Shown here: one piece after another, positions 44,004 through 52,583 of the stretch
Position numbering within the stretch: the first letter of the stretch is position 1
How the letters are laid out: every line of letters starts with the position of its first letter
DNA from: Streptomyces brasiliensis
Lineage (GTDB): Bacteria > Actinomycetota > Actinomycetes > Streptomycetales > Streptomycetaceae
Direction of reading: 5' to 3'
Assembly: GCF_014647875.1 (NCBI RefSeq)
Contig: NZ_BMQA01000032.1
Span: forward strand, 29,449-93,448
Length of the DNA stretch: 64,000 bases
Program-made: the position numbers and the translations under genes
The notes under the pieces: model-generated
The model's input: only the letters and a program-made list of their open reading frames with translations
The model's database searches: none
Told to the model about the DNA's origin: nothing

Positions 44004-45287
44004 GTGGCCCAGGAGACCGTGCACAAGGCGCCCATCGCCCCGACGACGCCCGCCCGCGCCCTCCTGTCGCTGATCCTGCCCGCCCTGGCCGTGGGCGTGG
44101 TGGCCGGCCTGCTCTACCTCGCCGTGAGCGCGATCGCTGAGAGGCTCGAGCACGTGCTGTGGCACACCGTGCCCAGGGCGCTGGGGATCGGCGACTACTC
44201 GGTGCTGTGGATGTTCGTCGTGCTCACCGCGACCGGCGTCGCGGTCGGGCTCGTGGTGTGGAAGGTACCGGGACACGCCGGACCCGACCCGGCGACCATG
44301 AGTCTGAACGCGCCCACCCTGCCACCCCTGGTCCTGCCGGGCCTGCTGCTCGCGGCGGCGCTGATGCTCGCGGGCGGGCCGAGCCTCGGCCCGGAGAACC
44401 CGATCATCGCCGTGAACGTCGGGCTGGCGGTGTGGCTGGGCACCCGGTTCGTCGCGCGGATCCCGGGCGAGGCGTGGGCGGCGCTGGCGGAGGCGGCGAC
44501 GATCGGCGCCCTGTTCGGTACGCCGGTGGCGGCGGCGCTGGTCATGTCCGAGGCGCTGGCCGAGCGGCAGATGCAGGGTCGCCTGTGGGACAACGTCTTC
44601 GCGCCCCTGGCGGCGGGCGCGGCCGGCGCCATGACGACCACGCTGGTCGCCCATCCGACCTTCGACCTCGGCCTGCCTCCCGTCGGCCGCCCGGACTGGG
44701 CCGACCTGCTGGCGGTGCTCGTGATCGCGCCGGCCGGCGCGCTGCTCGGCATGGCCGGCGTCCACGCCTTCCCGTACGCCCACGGCCTCTTCCAGCGGCT
44801 GCGGCACCCGATGCTGATGCTCCCGGCGGGCGGCCTCGTCCTGGGCGCGCTCGGGGCGCTCGGCGGCCATCTGACGCTGTTCAAGGGTCTCGACGAGGTG
44901 ACGATGCTGGCGCGCGATCCCGACGGCTGGTCGGCCGGGCAGTTCGCCTTGATGACGGTGGTGAAGCTGGCCGCGCTGATCGTCGCCGCGTCCTGCGGCT
45001 TCCGGGGCGGGCGGATCTTCCCGGCGGTCTTCATCGGCACCGCCCTCGGTCTGTGCGCGCACGCCCTGGTGTCCGGCGTGCAACCGGCGGTGGGCGTGTC
45101 GGCGGGTGTGCTGGGCATGCTCCTGGCGATCACCCGGCAGGGCTGGGTGAGCCTGTTCACCGCCGCCGCGCTCGTCACCTCACCGACGATCCTGGCCTTG
45201 TTGTGCATCGCCTCGCTGCCGGCCTGGCTGCTGGTGACGGGGCTGCCGCAGATGCAGTTGCGGGCGGACGGGTCGGCGATCCGCTGA
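44004..45287 (+). CDS. CLC-family chloride channel/ion transporter
   Basis: A membrane protein of the voltage-gated chloride channel (CLC) superfamily with about ten helices. The anion-selectivity regions are recognisable in divergent form: GGPSLGPENPIIAVN (equivalent of GxExP), and SCGFRGGRIFPAVFIG (equivalent of GGIFAP). The glutamate in GPENP aligns with the gating glutamate of CLC exchangers. 427 aa. The GTG at 44004 starts MAQETVHKAP. Glutamate decarboxylase follows after 37 bp on the same strand, suggesting a joint role in handling acid stress (inference). Confidence 0.88.
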   Translation: MAQETVHKAPIAPTTPARALLSLILPALAVGVVAGLLYLAVSAIAERLEHVLWHTVPRALGIGDYSVLWMFVVLTATGVAVGLVVWKVPGHAGPDPATMSLNAPTLPPLVLPGLLLAAALMLAGGPSLGPENPIIAVNVGLAVWLGTRFVARIPGEAWAALAEAATIGALFGTPVAAALVMSEALAERQMQGRLWDNVFAPLAAGAAGAMTTTLVAHPTFDLGLPPVGRPDWADLLAVLVIAPAGALLGMAGVHAFPYAHGLFQRLRHPMLMLPAGGLVLGALGALGGHLTLFKGLDEVTMLARDPDGWSAGQFALMTVVKLAALIVAASCGFRGGRIFPAVFIGTALGLCAHALVSGVQPAVGVSAGVLGMLLAITRQGWVSLFTAAALVTSPTILALLCIASLPAWLLVTGLPQMQLRADGSAIR

Positions 45288-45324
45288 CCGCCCGGCTGCC
45301 CCCGATCCCCTAGGAGACACGACG

Positions 45325-46737
45325 ATGCCCCTCCACAAAGGTCCCGAGAAGCACGACGAGCGGCCCATGTCCGTCAACCCGTTCTACGGCGAGGCGAATC
45401 CGCTCGGCGACATGATCGAGGCACCGCCCAAGCACCGGCTGCCGGACAACCCGCTGCCGCCGACGACGGCGTACCAGGTCGTGCACGACGAGCTGATGCT
45501 GGACGGCAACTCCCGGCTCAACCTCGCCACGTTCGTCACCACCTGGATGGAGCCGCAGGCCGGGGTGCTGATGTCCGAGTGCCGGGACAAGAACATGATC
45601 GACAAGGACGAGTACCCGCGCACGGCCGAGCTCGAGCGGCGCTGCGTGGCGATGCTCGCCGACCTGTGGAACGCGCCGGACCCGTCGAGCGCCGTGGGCT
45701 GTTCGACGACCGGCTCCAGCGAGGCGTGCATGCTCTCCGGGATGGCGCTCAAGCGGCGCTGGATGCAGCGCAACGCCGACCGCTACCCGTCGAGCGGAGT
45801 GCGTCCGAACCTCGTCATGGGCGTCAACGTCCAGGTCTGCTGGGACAAGTTCTGCAACTTCTGGGAGGTCGAGGCCCGCCAGGTGCCCATGGAGGGCGAC
45901 CGCTTCCACATCGACCCGCAGGCTGCGGCCGAGCTGTGCGACGAGAACACCATCGGTGTCGTCGGCATCCTCGGCTCCACCTTCGACGGCTCGTACGAGC
46001 CCATCGCCGAGCTGTGCGCGGCCCTGGACGCCCTCCAGGAGCGCACCGGCCTGGACATCCCGGTCCACGTGGACGGCGCGTCGGGCGGGATGATCGCGCC
46101 CTTCCTCGACGAGGACCTGGTGTGGGACTTCCGCCTCCCGCGCGTGGCGTCGATCAACACCTCCGGACACAAGTACGGCCTCGTCTACCCGGGCGTCGGC
46201 TGGGCGGTGTGGCGGGACAAGGAGGCGCTGCCCGAGGAACTGGTCTTCCGGGTCAACTACCTGGGCGGCGACATGCCCACCTTCGCGCTCAACTTCTCCC
46301 GCCCCGGCGCACAGGTCGTCGCGCAGTACTACTCGTTCCTGCGCCTCGGCCGCGAGGGCTACCGGGCCGTGCAGCAGACCACCCGGGACGTGGCGACCCA
46401 GCTCGCCCGGCGGATCGAGGCACTGGGCGACTTCCGGCTCCTGACGCGCGGCGACCAGCTGCCGGTCTTCGCGTTCACCACCGTCCCGGGCGTGACGTCG
46501 TACGACGTCTTCGACCTCTCACGGCGGCTGCGCGAGGAGGGCTGGCTGGTGCCGGCGTACACCTTCCCGCCCAAGCGGGAGGATCTGTCGGTGCTGCGGG
46601 TGGTGTGCCGCAACGGCTTCTCCGTCGACCTCGCGGAACTCTTCCTCGAGGACGTGACGCGTCTGCTCCCCGAACTGCACCGCCAGCCCCACCCCTGGAC
46701 ACAGGACAAGCAGGCGGCGACGGGCTTCCACCACTGA
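45325..46737 (+). CDS. gad: Glutamate decarboxylase
   Basis: PLP-dependent conversion of glutamate to GABA with consumption of a proton. Group II decarboxylase motifs: GCSTTGSSEACMLSGMALKR, VHVDGASGGMIAPF (Asp contacting the cofactor), and the Schiff-base lysine in NTSGHKYGLVYPGVGW. 470 aa, the same as plant and enterobacterial GadB. The ATG at 45325 has AGGAGA upstream. No glutamate/GABA antiporter gene is nearby; the upstream neighbour is a CLC transporter. The histidine-rich C-terminal end (GFHH) resembles the E. coli autoinhibitory tail only superficially. Confidence 0.95.
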   Translation: MPLHKGPEKHDERPMSVNPFYGEANPLGDMIEAPPKHRLPDNPLPPTTAYQVVHDELMLDGNSRLNLATFVTTWMEPQAGVLMSECRDKNMIDKDEYPRTAELERRCVAMLADLWNAPDPSSAVGCSTTGSSEACMLSGMALKRRWMQRNADRYPSSGVRPNLVMGVNVQVCWDKFCNFWEVEARQVPMEGDRFHIDPQAAAELCDENTIGVVGILGSTFDGSYEPIAELCAALDALQERTGLDIPVHVDGASGGMIAPFLDEDLVWDFRLPRVASINTSGHKYGLVYPGVGWAVWRDKEALPEELVFRVNYLGGDMPTFALNFSRPGAQVVAQYYSFLRLGREGYRAVQQTTRDVATQLARRIEALGDFRLLTRGDQLPVFAFTTVPGVTSYDVFDLSRRLREEGWLVPAYTFPPKREDLSVLRVVCRNGFSVDLAELFLEDVTRLLPELHRQPHPWTQDKQAATGFHH

Positions 46738-46770
46738 CGGACGCCGCCGACGAACGCCGACCCGGCAACC

Positions 46771-47412
46771 TCAGCGGTCGTCCTCCGGATGCCGCTCCCC
46801 CGTCGCGTACGGGTTCTCCTCGCCCTCGGCCAGGACGCCGACGAACGGTTCGCCCTCGCCGGCGAACGTGTAGGCGCCCTTCCGGAGGCGTGCGACGAGC
46901 TCGCGGGTCCAGGCGGCGTCGGAGTCGGCCCGGTGGACCCACAGGTTCATGATCTCGCCGATGTGGCCGAGCTGTTCGGGCCCGTCCTCGGGGATGTAGT
47001 GCTCGGTGACGGCGGACCGCCACTCCTCGATCCGCCGGATCCGTTCCTCGAGCAGGGCCACCGCCTCGTCGCGCTCCAGCTCGACCAGACAGCCGATGGC
47101 CGCCGACTGGATGTCGATCTTCTGGTCGTAGGCGACCAGGGACTCACGGAGGAGGCGGAAGAACTCCTCGGTCCCCGCGTCCGTGACCTCGTACTCGGTG
47201 CGCGGCGGGCCCCCCGCCGTGGACGGTGCGATCTCGTGGGCGTGCAGCAGGCCCTGCTTCGCCATCTGTTTCAGGGCGTGGTAGATGGACCCCGGCTTGG
47301 CGTTGGACCACTCGTGCGCGCCCCAGTACTCCAGGTCGTTGCGTACCTGGTAGCCGTGGGCGCGCCCGTGCTGGCGGACCGCGCCCAGCACGAGGAGACG
47401 GATCGCTGACAT
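46771..47412 (-). CDS. PadR family transcriptional regulator
   Basis: A winged-helix regulator: residues 1-85 form the PadR domain (MSAIRLLVLGAVRQHGRAHG, AKPGSIYHALKQMAKQGLLH, PPRTEYEVTDAGTEEFFRLL). A helical C-terminal domain (about 90-200) serves dimerisation and possibly ligand binding. 213 aa with an acidic tail. It converges on the glutamate decarboxylase gene with a 33-bp gap, and starts 25 bp after the DinB stop, so DinB and PadR may be co-transcribed. Confidence 0.93.
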   Translation of the reverse strand: MSAIRLLVLGAVRQHGRAHGYQVRNDLEYWGAHEWSNAKPGSIYHALKQMAKQGLLHAHEIAPSTAGGPPRTEYEVTDAGTEEFFRLLRESLVAYDQKIDIQSAAIGCLVELERDEAVALLEERIRRIEEWRSAVTEHYIPEDGPEQLGHIGEIMNLWVHRADSDAAWTRELVARLRKGAYTFAGEGEPFVGVLAEGEENPYATGERHPEDDR

Positions 47413-47437
47413 GCGCCTCAGCCTAGGGCCCGGCCGG

Positions 47438-47986
47438 TCAGCCCCAGGTCGTGCCCTGTTCCTGCGCCACCAGCTCGAAGGCGGTCTTCCCGTCCAGGGA
47501 CTCCCGGACGATGTCGGCGTGGCCCGCGTGCCGGGCCGTCTCGCGGATCAGGTGGAGCACCAGCCAGCGCATGGAAACGGCCTCGTCCGGCGGGAACCAG
47601 GGGTCGTCGGGCAGCGGGAAGGTGTCGTCCAGGCTGGGGACGGCACGGATGAACTTCTCCGTCTCGGCCGCGACCTCCTCCCAGTACGCCAGCTGCCCGG
47701 CCACCGTCTCGCCGTCGGTCAGGACGAAGCACTCGTGCCAGTTCGACTCGTCCCGCTTGACCGCCGGCGGCTCCCCCTTGGCCCGCGCCACCCAGCCCTG
47801 CTCGACCTCGGCGACGTGCTTGAGCAGCCCGCCCAGGGACAGCTCGCTGGCGCTGGGCCGGCTCGCGGCCTGCTCCTCCGTCAGCCCCAGCAGGGCCCGC
47901 CTGATGCCGCCGCGCTGTTCGGCGAGGAAGGAGATCAGCGCCCCGCGCTCGTCGCCCTGCGCCTCGGCGCGCACGTGAGTGACCAT
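47438..47986 (-). CDS. DinB family protein (DUF664-type)
   Basis: A four-helix DinB/YfiT-like protein, the superfamily that includes bacillithiol- and mycothiol-dependent transferases. The three metal-ligand histidines are in place: LLKHVAEVEQGWV, and LVLHLIRETARHAGHADIVRE (HxxxH pair). 182 aa. Substrate unknown; a mycothiol-linked reaction is plausible in Streptomyces. The ATG at 47986 (MVTHVRAEAQG) lies 64 bp downstream of a strong 13-bp hairpin. It is probably co-transcribed with the PadR gene that follows. Confidence 0.9.
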   Translation of the reverse strand: MVTHVRAEAQGDERGALISFLAEQRGGIRRALLGLTEEQAASRPSASELSLGGLLKHVAEVEQGWVARAKGEPPAVKRDESNWHECFVLTDGETVAGQLAYWEEVAAETEKFIRAVPSLDDTFPLPDDPWFPPDEAVSMRWLVLHLIRETARHAGHADIVRESLDGKTAFELVAQEQGTTWG

Positions 47987-48049
47987 GACCGCAACCTTTC
48001 GTCGGAGCCGGGGAGGCTCGCGGGGCCTCCCTCGACACCGCCGAAGCTA

Positions 48050-48086
48050 CGGGCCCTTGCGGTCAGATTCTGTCCGCAAGGGCCCG
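48050..48086. repeat. Perfect 13-bp stem-loop upstream of the DinB gene
   Basis: CGGGCCCTTGCGG at 48050-48062 pairs exactly with CCGCAAGGGCCCG at 48074-48086 around an 11-nt loop. It lies in the 321-bp gap (47987-48307) between the aldehyde dehydrogenase stop and the DinB start; both genes read leftwards, so it could terminate the former or act in the leader of the latter. I see no gene in that gap. Confidence 0.75.
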
Positions 48087-48307
48087 CACCTGCCGCGGAG
48101 ATTCCGGCCGGAATTCGTCTACGACGTGTGGAACGTCGGGCGGTCGGCGGGCCCCGATCCTGCACGAGCCCGAGGCGCCTCACTCCGCACCCGGGGGTCG
48201 TCCCGGCCACCCGGTCCTTCGCCATGAGGACCCTCGGCGAATCGGCCGGCCGACGTAGTCCGGGCCGCGCGCTGCGTCGTCTCAGCCGCGAGCCGGTCCG
48301 TGACCGA

Positions 48308-49768
48308 CTAGAACGGGAACGGGCTGCGCCCGTGCTGCACCGAGATCCACTTCTGCGTGGTGAAGGCGTCCAGCGTCGTCTCGCCGTTCAGCCGGCCGAC
48401 CCCGGAGTGCTTCTCGCCACCGAACGGGACCAGCGGCTCGTCGTGGACGGTGCCGTCGTTCACATGGAACATGCCGGTGTCGACCTGCTTGGCGAAGGCC
48501 ACGCCCCGCTCGATGTCGCCGGTGTGGACGGCGCCGCTCAGTCCGTACGGGGTGTCGTTCACGATGTGCAGCGCGTCCTCCTCGCCGTCGAACGGGATGA
48601 GGAAGGCGACGGGACCGAAGATCTCCTGCCTGAGGAGCGCGGAGTCGGCGGGTACGTCGGTCAGGACGGACGGCTCGACCAGGTTGTCCGTGGTGGCGCC
48701 GTGCACCAGGGCCGTGGCGCCCTCGGCGATGGCCTGCTCGACGACGCCCGAAATGGCGTTGGCCTGGGCCGAGTTGATCACCGGCCCGATGATCGTGTGC
48801 GGGTCGCTCGGGTCGCCGACCTTGAGCGACCTCACCTTGGCGACGAACTTCTCGGTGAACTCGTCCGCGATCGAGCGGTCGACCAGGACGCGGTTCGCGG
48901 CCATGCAGACCTGGCCCTGGTGGACGTACCGGCTGAAGACGGCCGCGTCGACCGCGTAGTCGAGGTCGGCGTCGTCGAGGACCACGATCGCGCTGTTGCC
49001 GCCCAGTTCGAGGACCGAGCGCTTGAAGTGCGCGGCGCAGACCGTGGCCACGTGCTGCCCGACCTTGTCGGAGCCGGTGAAGGAGATGACCTTCGGGACC
49101 GGGTGCTCGATGAACGCGTCTCCTATCTCGGCTATGTCCGTGATGACGACGTTGAGGAGACCCTTGGGCAGCCCCGCGTCCTCGAAGATCTTCGCGATCA
49201 GGGAGCCACCCGTGATCGGGGTGTTCTGGTGCGGCTTGAGGACCACACCGTTGCCGAGGGCGAGCGCCGGGGCGACCGACTTGAGGGAGAGCAGGAAGGG
49301 GAAGTTGAAGGGGCTGATCACACCGACGACGCCGACCGGGACGCGGTAGAGGCGGTTCTCCTTGCCGTCGATCGGCGAGGGGATGATCCGGCCCTCGGGA
49401 CGCAGCGCCAAGTGGATCGACTCGCGCAGGAACTCCTTGGCCAGGTGCAGCTCGAAGCCGGCCTTGATATGGGTGCCGCCCAGCTCCGCGATGATGGCCT
49501 CGGTGATCTCCTGCTCGCGCTCCTCGACCAGCCTGAGCGCCTTCTCGAAGACCGTGCGGCGGGCGTAGGGGTTGGTCGTGGCCCACTGCTTCTGGGCGCG
49601 GGCGGCGGCCTGGTAGGCCTGATCCACCTCGTCGACCGTGGCTATGGTGATCGAGGACAGCTTCTCGCCGTCGTACGGATTGAAGTTGATGATGTCCCAG
49701 GAGCCGGTGCCCGGGCGCCACTCACCGTCGATGAACTGCTGGGCCAGGTCGGTGAAATAGGACGACAT
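48308..49768 (-). CDS. Aldehyde dehydrogenase (aromatic/benzaldehyde-type)
   Basis: NAD(P)-dependent aldehyde oxidation. Motifs: SPFNFPFLLSLKSVAPALAL, SFTGSDKVGQHVA (cofactor loop), the catalytic Glu in VLELGGNSAIVV and the nucleophile Cys in HQGQVCMAANRV; C-terminal EIFGPVAFLIPF. The overall sequence is closest, from memory, to benzaldehyde/vanillin dehydrogenase-like members, but the substrate cannot be fixed. 486 aa. The ATG at 49768 (MSSYFTDLAQQF). It stands alone: the XRE gene upstream is 172 bp away. Confidence 0.93.
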   Translation of the reverse strand: MSSYFTDLAQQFIDGEWRPGTGSWDIINFNPYDGEKLSSITIATVDEVDQAYQAAARAQKQWATTNPYARRTVFEKALRLVEEREQEITEAIIAELGGTHIKAGFELHLAKEFLRESIHLALRPEGRIIPSPIDGKENRLYRVPVGVVGVISPFNFPFLLSLKSVAPALALGNGVVLKPHQNTPITGGSLIAKIFEDAGLPKGLLNVVITDIAEIGDAFIEHPVPKVISFTGSDKVGQHVATVCAAHFKRSVLELGGNSAIVVLDDADLDYAVDAAVFSRYVHQGQVCMAANRVLVDRSIADEFTEKFVAKVRSLKVGDPSDPHTIIGPVINSAQANAISGVVEQAIAEGATALVHGATTDNLVEPSVLTDVPADSALLRQEIFGPVAFLIPFDGEEDALHIVNDTPYGLSGAVHTGDIERGVAFAKQVDTGMFHVNDGTVHDEPLVPFGGEKHSGVGRLNGETTLDAFTTQKWISVQHGRSPFPF

Positions 49769-49940
49769 GTGATCCCTCGATCCCCTGCTGCCGATGTGGT
49801 CGGTCGAAGCAGTCGGAGTGCGATCGACTTCCGATCACTTCTTCTCAACTATCCACTCGCTGATCACGCGTCATCCTACGTGCGGATCAGGCGAGTTGGG
49901 GCCACGCCGGGAGGGATCTGGCGGGGATCGAGGGTATTCC

Positions 49941-50801
49941 CTACGACAGCTGCAACAGCCCGCGCAGCAGGTCGCGACTCTCGTCCGGACCGGGGCTGTC
50001 CTGCTGGAGCTCCTTGAGCGCCTGTTCGTACTGGGCGACGTCCTCGCGCTTGTCCAGGTACAGCGCACTGGTCAGCTGCTCGAGGTACACGACGTCGGAC
50101 AGATCCGACTCGGGGAAGCTCAGGATGGTGAAGGCGCCGCCCTCGCCGGAGTGGCCGCCGAGGCTGAACGGCATGATCTGCAGCCGTACGTTGGGCCGCT
50201 CGGAGACCTCGATCAGATGCTGGAGCTGGCCGCGCATCACCTCGCGGTCGCCGTAGGGACGGCGCAGGGCGGCCTCGTCCAGCACGATGTGGAAGTCGGG
50301 GGCGTTCTCGGAGACGAGGTACTTCTGCCGCTCGAGCCGCAGGGCCACGCGCCGCTCGACGTCGGCCACGCTCGCGCCCTTCATACCGCGCCGGACGACC
50401 GCGCGCGCGTACTCCTCCGTCTGCAGCAGACCGTGTACGAACTGCACCTCGTACGCCCTGATCAGCGAGGCCGCGCCCTCCAGGCCGACATACGTGGGGA
50501 ACCAGCTGGGCAGCACGTCGGAGTAACTGTGCCACCAGCCGGCCACATTGGCCTCCCTGGCGAGGGACAGCAAGGACTCGCGCTCCATGTCGTCCGTGAT
50601 GCCGTACAGGGTCAACAGGTCTTCCACATCCCGCGTCTTGAAGCTCACCCGGCCCAGCTCCATCCGGCTGATCTTCGACTCCGAGGCACGGATCGAGTAC
50701 CCCGCAGCCTCGCGCGTGATGCCGCGCGACTCACGCAGCCGCCTGAGTTGCGAGCCGAGCAGCATGCGTCGCACCACCGATCCGGGCTCTCCCGCGCTCA
50801 C
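49941..50801 (-). CDS. XRE-type regulator with DUF5753 (WhiJ/Scr1-like)
   Basis: A helix-turn-helix protein of the large streptomycete family linked to development and antibiotic control (WhiJ, Scr1). The HTH is residues about 15-65 (LGSQLRRLRESRGITREAAG, RASESKISRMELGRVSFKTR). The DUF5753 domain follows at about 95-275 (VGLEGAASLIRAYEVQFVHG, LRLERQKYL, LQIMPFSLGGHSGEGGAFTI). 286 aa from the GTG at 50801, which has GGGGAGG upstream; an in-frame ATG at 50819 precedes it. It is divergent from an ATPase-domain gene, and a DUF397 gene lies beyond: the classical trio. Confidence 0.93.
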   Translation of the reverse strand: MSAGEPGSVVRRMLLGSQLRRLRESRGITREAAGYSIRASESKISRMELGRVSFKTRDVEDLLTLYGITDDMERESLLSLAREANVAGWWHSYSDVLPSWFPTYVGLEGAASLIRAYEVQFVHGLLQTEEYARAVVRRGMKGASVADVERRVALRLERQKYLVSENAPDFHIVLDEAALRRPYGDREVMRGQLQHLIEVSERPNVRLQIMPFSLGGHSGEGGAFTILSFPESDLSDVVYLEQLTSALYLDKREDVAQYEQALKELQQDSPGPDESRDLLRGLLQLS

Positions 50802-50998
50802 GTTCGCCAGCCTCCCCAACCGTCTTCAGGGCCCGCAGTCTGCCACTAAAACACTTCGAGCAGTACTCGTCCGGTTACGGAAACGGAAAGACGTCAAACG
50901 TTTACTTGCAGGAAGAGGCAAGACACAGGTGAGCCAAGTCCAAGAGACTGGCGGAAAAAATGGCCAAGAAGCGGTACGGGAGGGCTCAATTCGGTCTC

Positions 50999-51023
50999 GT
51001 GCACGTGCATCTGCCCTTGCATC
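50999..51023 (+). promoter_or_regulatory. 25-bp element upstream of the ATPase-domain gene (copy 1)
   Basis: GTGCACGTGCATCTGCCC (50999-51016) then T and TGCATC. The identical 18-mer plus TGCATC, with one mismatch between, occurs in front of the DUF397 gene in the same orientation relative to transcription. It lies about 77 bp before the start codon here. Its TTGCAT end could serve as -35. It contains the 10-bp palindrome TGCACGTGCA. The surrounding 298-bp gap (50802-51099) has no gene. Confidence 0.6.
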
Positions 51024-51099
51024 TGCTGTGCGCATCCGAAACCATGGTCCCGCGCCACCGCTGCATCGCAACGACCGCGAATTCCCGGGAGTGCCTCGC

Positions 51100-51597
51100 A
51101 TGGGGACGAATGGATCGACCATGCTCGAGCCGTTACGGCAGGGCCTTCCGCCGCTGGACCCCGCGGCCGTGTCCGACGCCGCCTCCTGCGCCCTCCCCGC
51201 CCGCTACGAAGCGGTGCGCGAGGCCCGGCAGTTCACCCGAAGAACGCTGGACCAGTGGGACGTCGGTGACCGCTTCGACGACATCTGTCTGGTCGTCTCC
51301 GAACTGGTCACCAACGCCCTGCGGCACGCGCTGCCGGGCGACGCCGGCGTTACGGCGGACCAGTCCCCGGCGGTGCGGTTGCACCTGATGCGCTGGACCG
51401 AGCGGCTGGTGTGCGCGGTGCGCGACCCGAGCCACGAGACGCCGGTCGCGCGCGACTCCGAGGACTACTCGGCCGAGTCGGGCCGCGGGCTGTTCCTGGT
51501 CGACTCGTTCAGCGACAGCTGGGGCTGGCACCCGCTCGCGGGCACGCTGGGCGGCAAGGTGGTCTGGGCGCTGTTCCGGCTCCCCATGGCGGACTGA
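51100..51597 (+). CDS. ATP-binding protein, anti-sigma regulatory (HATPase_c_2) type
   Basis: A single GHKL ATPase domain of the SpoIIAB/RsbW class common in Streptomyces. N box: DDICLVVSELVTNALRHALP; G1 box: AVRDPSHETPVARD; G2 box: ESGRGLFLVDSFSDSWGW. No kinase effector domain. 165 aa from the ATG at 51100 (MGTNGSTMLEPL), chosen for GGGAG 9 nt upstream. It is divergent from the XRE-DUF5753 gene and convergent with DUF397, as in other WhiJ/Scr1-like loci. An anti-sigma role is inferred from the family. Confidence 0.9.
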   Translation: MGTNGSTMLEPLRQGLPPLDPAAVSDAASCALPARYEAVREARQFTRRTLDQWDVGDRFDDICLVVSELVTNALRHALPGDAGVTADQSPAVRLHLMRWTERLVCAVRDPSHETPVARDSEDYSAESGRGLFLVDSFSDSWGWHPLAGTLGGKVVWALFRLPMAD

Positions 51598-51699
51598 CGA
51601 CACGCGGCGTCGAACGACGTCACGTGTCTACGCGCGTTCCCGCGAACTTTCCGGCGAATGCGACCGGTTGTCCCCCCGTCGGCTCGGACGTCACTCGTC

Positions 51700-51957
51700 T
51701 CAGCTCGCCACCAGGTGGTCGAACTCGCCGTCCTTGACGCCGAGCAGCATCGCCTCGATCTCCGCGCGTGTGTAGACGAGCGCGGGACCGTCCGGGAAGC
51801 GCGAGTTGCGTACCGCCACGTCTCCGCCCGGGAGGCGGGCGAACTCGACGCAGGAGCCCTGTGAGTTGCTGTACCTGCTCTTCTGCCAGGCCACTCCGTC
51901 CAGCTGCGTGGCAGCCATGCCGTTGTACACGTACACGCCGTCAACGTCGCGGTCCAC
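51700..51957 (-). CDS. DUF397 small protein
   Basis: A member of the short DUF397 family that accompanies XRE-DUF5753 regulators and modulates their DNA binding (WhiJ/Scr2-type partners). Family core: AWQKSRYSNSQGSCVEFARL, VAVRNSRFPDGPALVYTRAE, AMLLGVKDGEFDHL. 85 aa. The GTG at 51957 has GGGGAG about 7 nt upstream; homologues often start at the internal ATG at 51921 (MAATQLDGV). Upstream on its strand are a TATGAT -10 (52018-52023) 17 bp from ATGCAT (52041-52046), and the shared 25-bp element. Confidence 0.93.
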   Translation of the reverse strand: MDRDVDGVYVYNGMAATQLDGVAWQKSRYSNSQGSCVEFARLPGGDVAVRNSRFPDGPALVYTRAEIEAMLLGVKDGEFDHLVAS

Positions 51958-52041
51958 AGGTCGCTCCCCGGTGGTGCACTGGCTGATGTGGCCATGGATG
52001 CTGTAGTCAACTGAGCCGGATCATAACCTTGTTCACGTGCG

Positions 52042-52066
52042 GATGCATGGGCAGATGCACGTGCAC
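52042..52066 (-). promoter_or_regulatory. 25-bp element upstream of the DUF397 gene (copy 2)
   Basis: The minus strand reads GTGCACGTGCATCTGCCC (52049-52066) then A and TGCATC, matching copy 1 at 24 of 25 positions. It lies 85-109 bp before the DUF397 start, nearly the same distance as copy 1 from its gene. ATGCAT at its end is 17 bp from TATGAT, a plausible -35/-10 pair, placing the element just upstream of the polymerase site. Confidence 0.6.
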
Positions 52067-52103
52067 GGGGGGTGGTCCTCCGGTTACAGCTTTGGCGACT
52101 CCT

Positions 52104-52583
52104 TTACCGAAGCTGCTCCAGCGTGTGCCCCAGGGCTCGCAGGACATGCGAACGCCATCCCCCGTCCATGATCTTCCTGGCCATCCTCTGCGCCGGATCG
52201 TCCGGATCGAATCCCTCGTGCACTAGGAAGAGACGCGTACCGCGCCCTTCCTGTTCCAGGGTCCACGTAATGGTCCAGTCTGCAGGATTGTCCGGATCGG
52301 CGTCGGCCCAGCGGACGGACAGCATCCGCTCGATGTCGTAGGCGAGAACCTGCACGTCGACGACTCCGGAGAAGCGAGTGCCCGGACGCGGGACGGAGGT
52401 CATCCGGTACCGGTGCCCGACCTCCAGCCGAAAGTTTTCGACGCCCGGCATCTGCCACTGCACGAGCAGATCGGGCTCGGTGAGGGCGCGCCAGACCTTG
52501 GCGGGAGAGTGCGGCAGGAACTGGTCGACGCGGATGGTGGTGAGGTCGTCGGCGTCTGCGGGGGTCTCGGGACGGTCGTTCAT
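52104..52583 (-). CDS. SRPBCC/AHSA1-domain protein
   Basis: An activator-of-Hsp90-ATPase-1-like START-fold protein, which binds small hydrophobic ligands; ligand unknown. Typical stretches: VDQFLPHSPAKVWRALTEPD, LVQWQMPG, and TRLFLVHEGFD near the C terminus. 159 aa. Last gene of the VOC-ArsR-SRPBCC operon: its ATG (52583) overlaps the ArsR stop by 4 bp. This three-gene grouping (repressor plus AHSA1 protein plus VOC enzyme) is common in actinobacteria, but its substrate is not known to me. Confidence 0.92.
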   Translation of the reverse strand: MNDRPETPADADDLTTIRVDQFLPHSPAKVWRALTEPDLLVQWQMPGVENFRLEVGHRYRMTSVPRPGTRFSGVVDVQVLAYDIERMLSVRWADADPDNPADWTITWTLEQEGRGTRLFLVHEGFDPDDPAQRMARKIMDGGWRSHVLRALGHTLEQLR

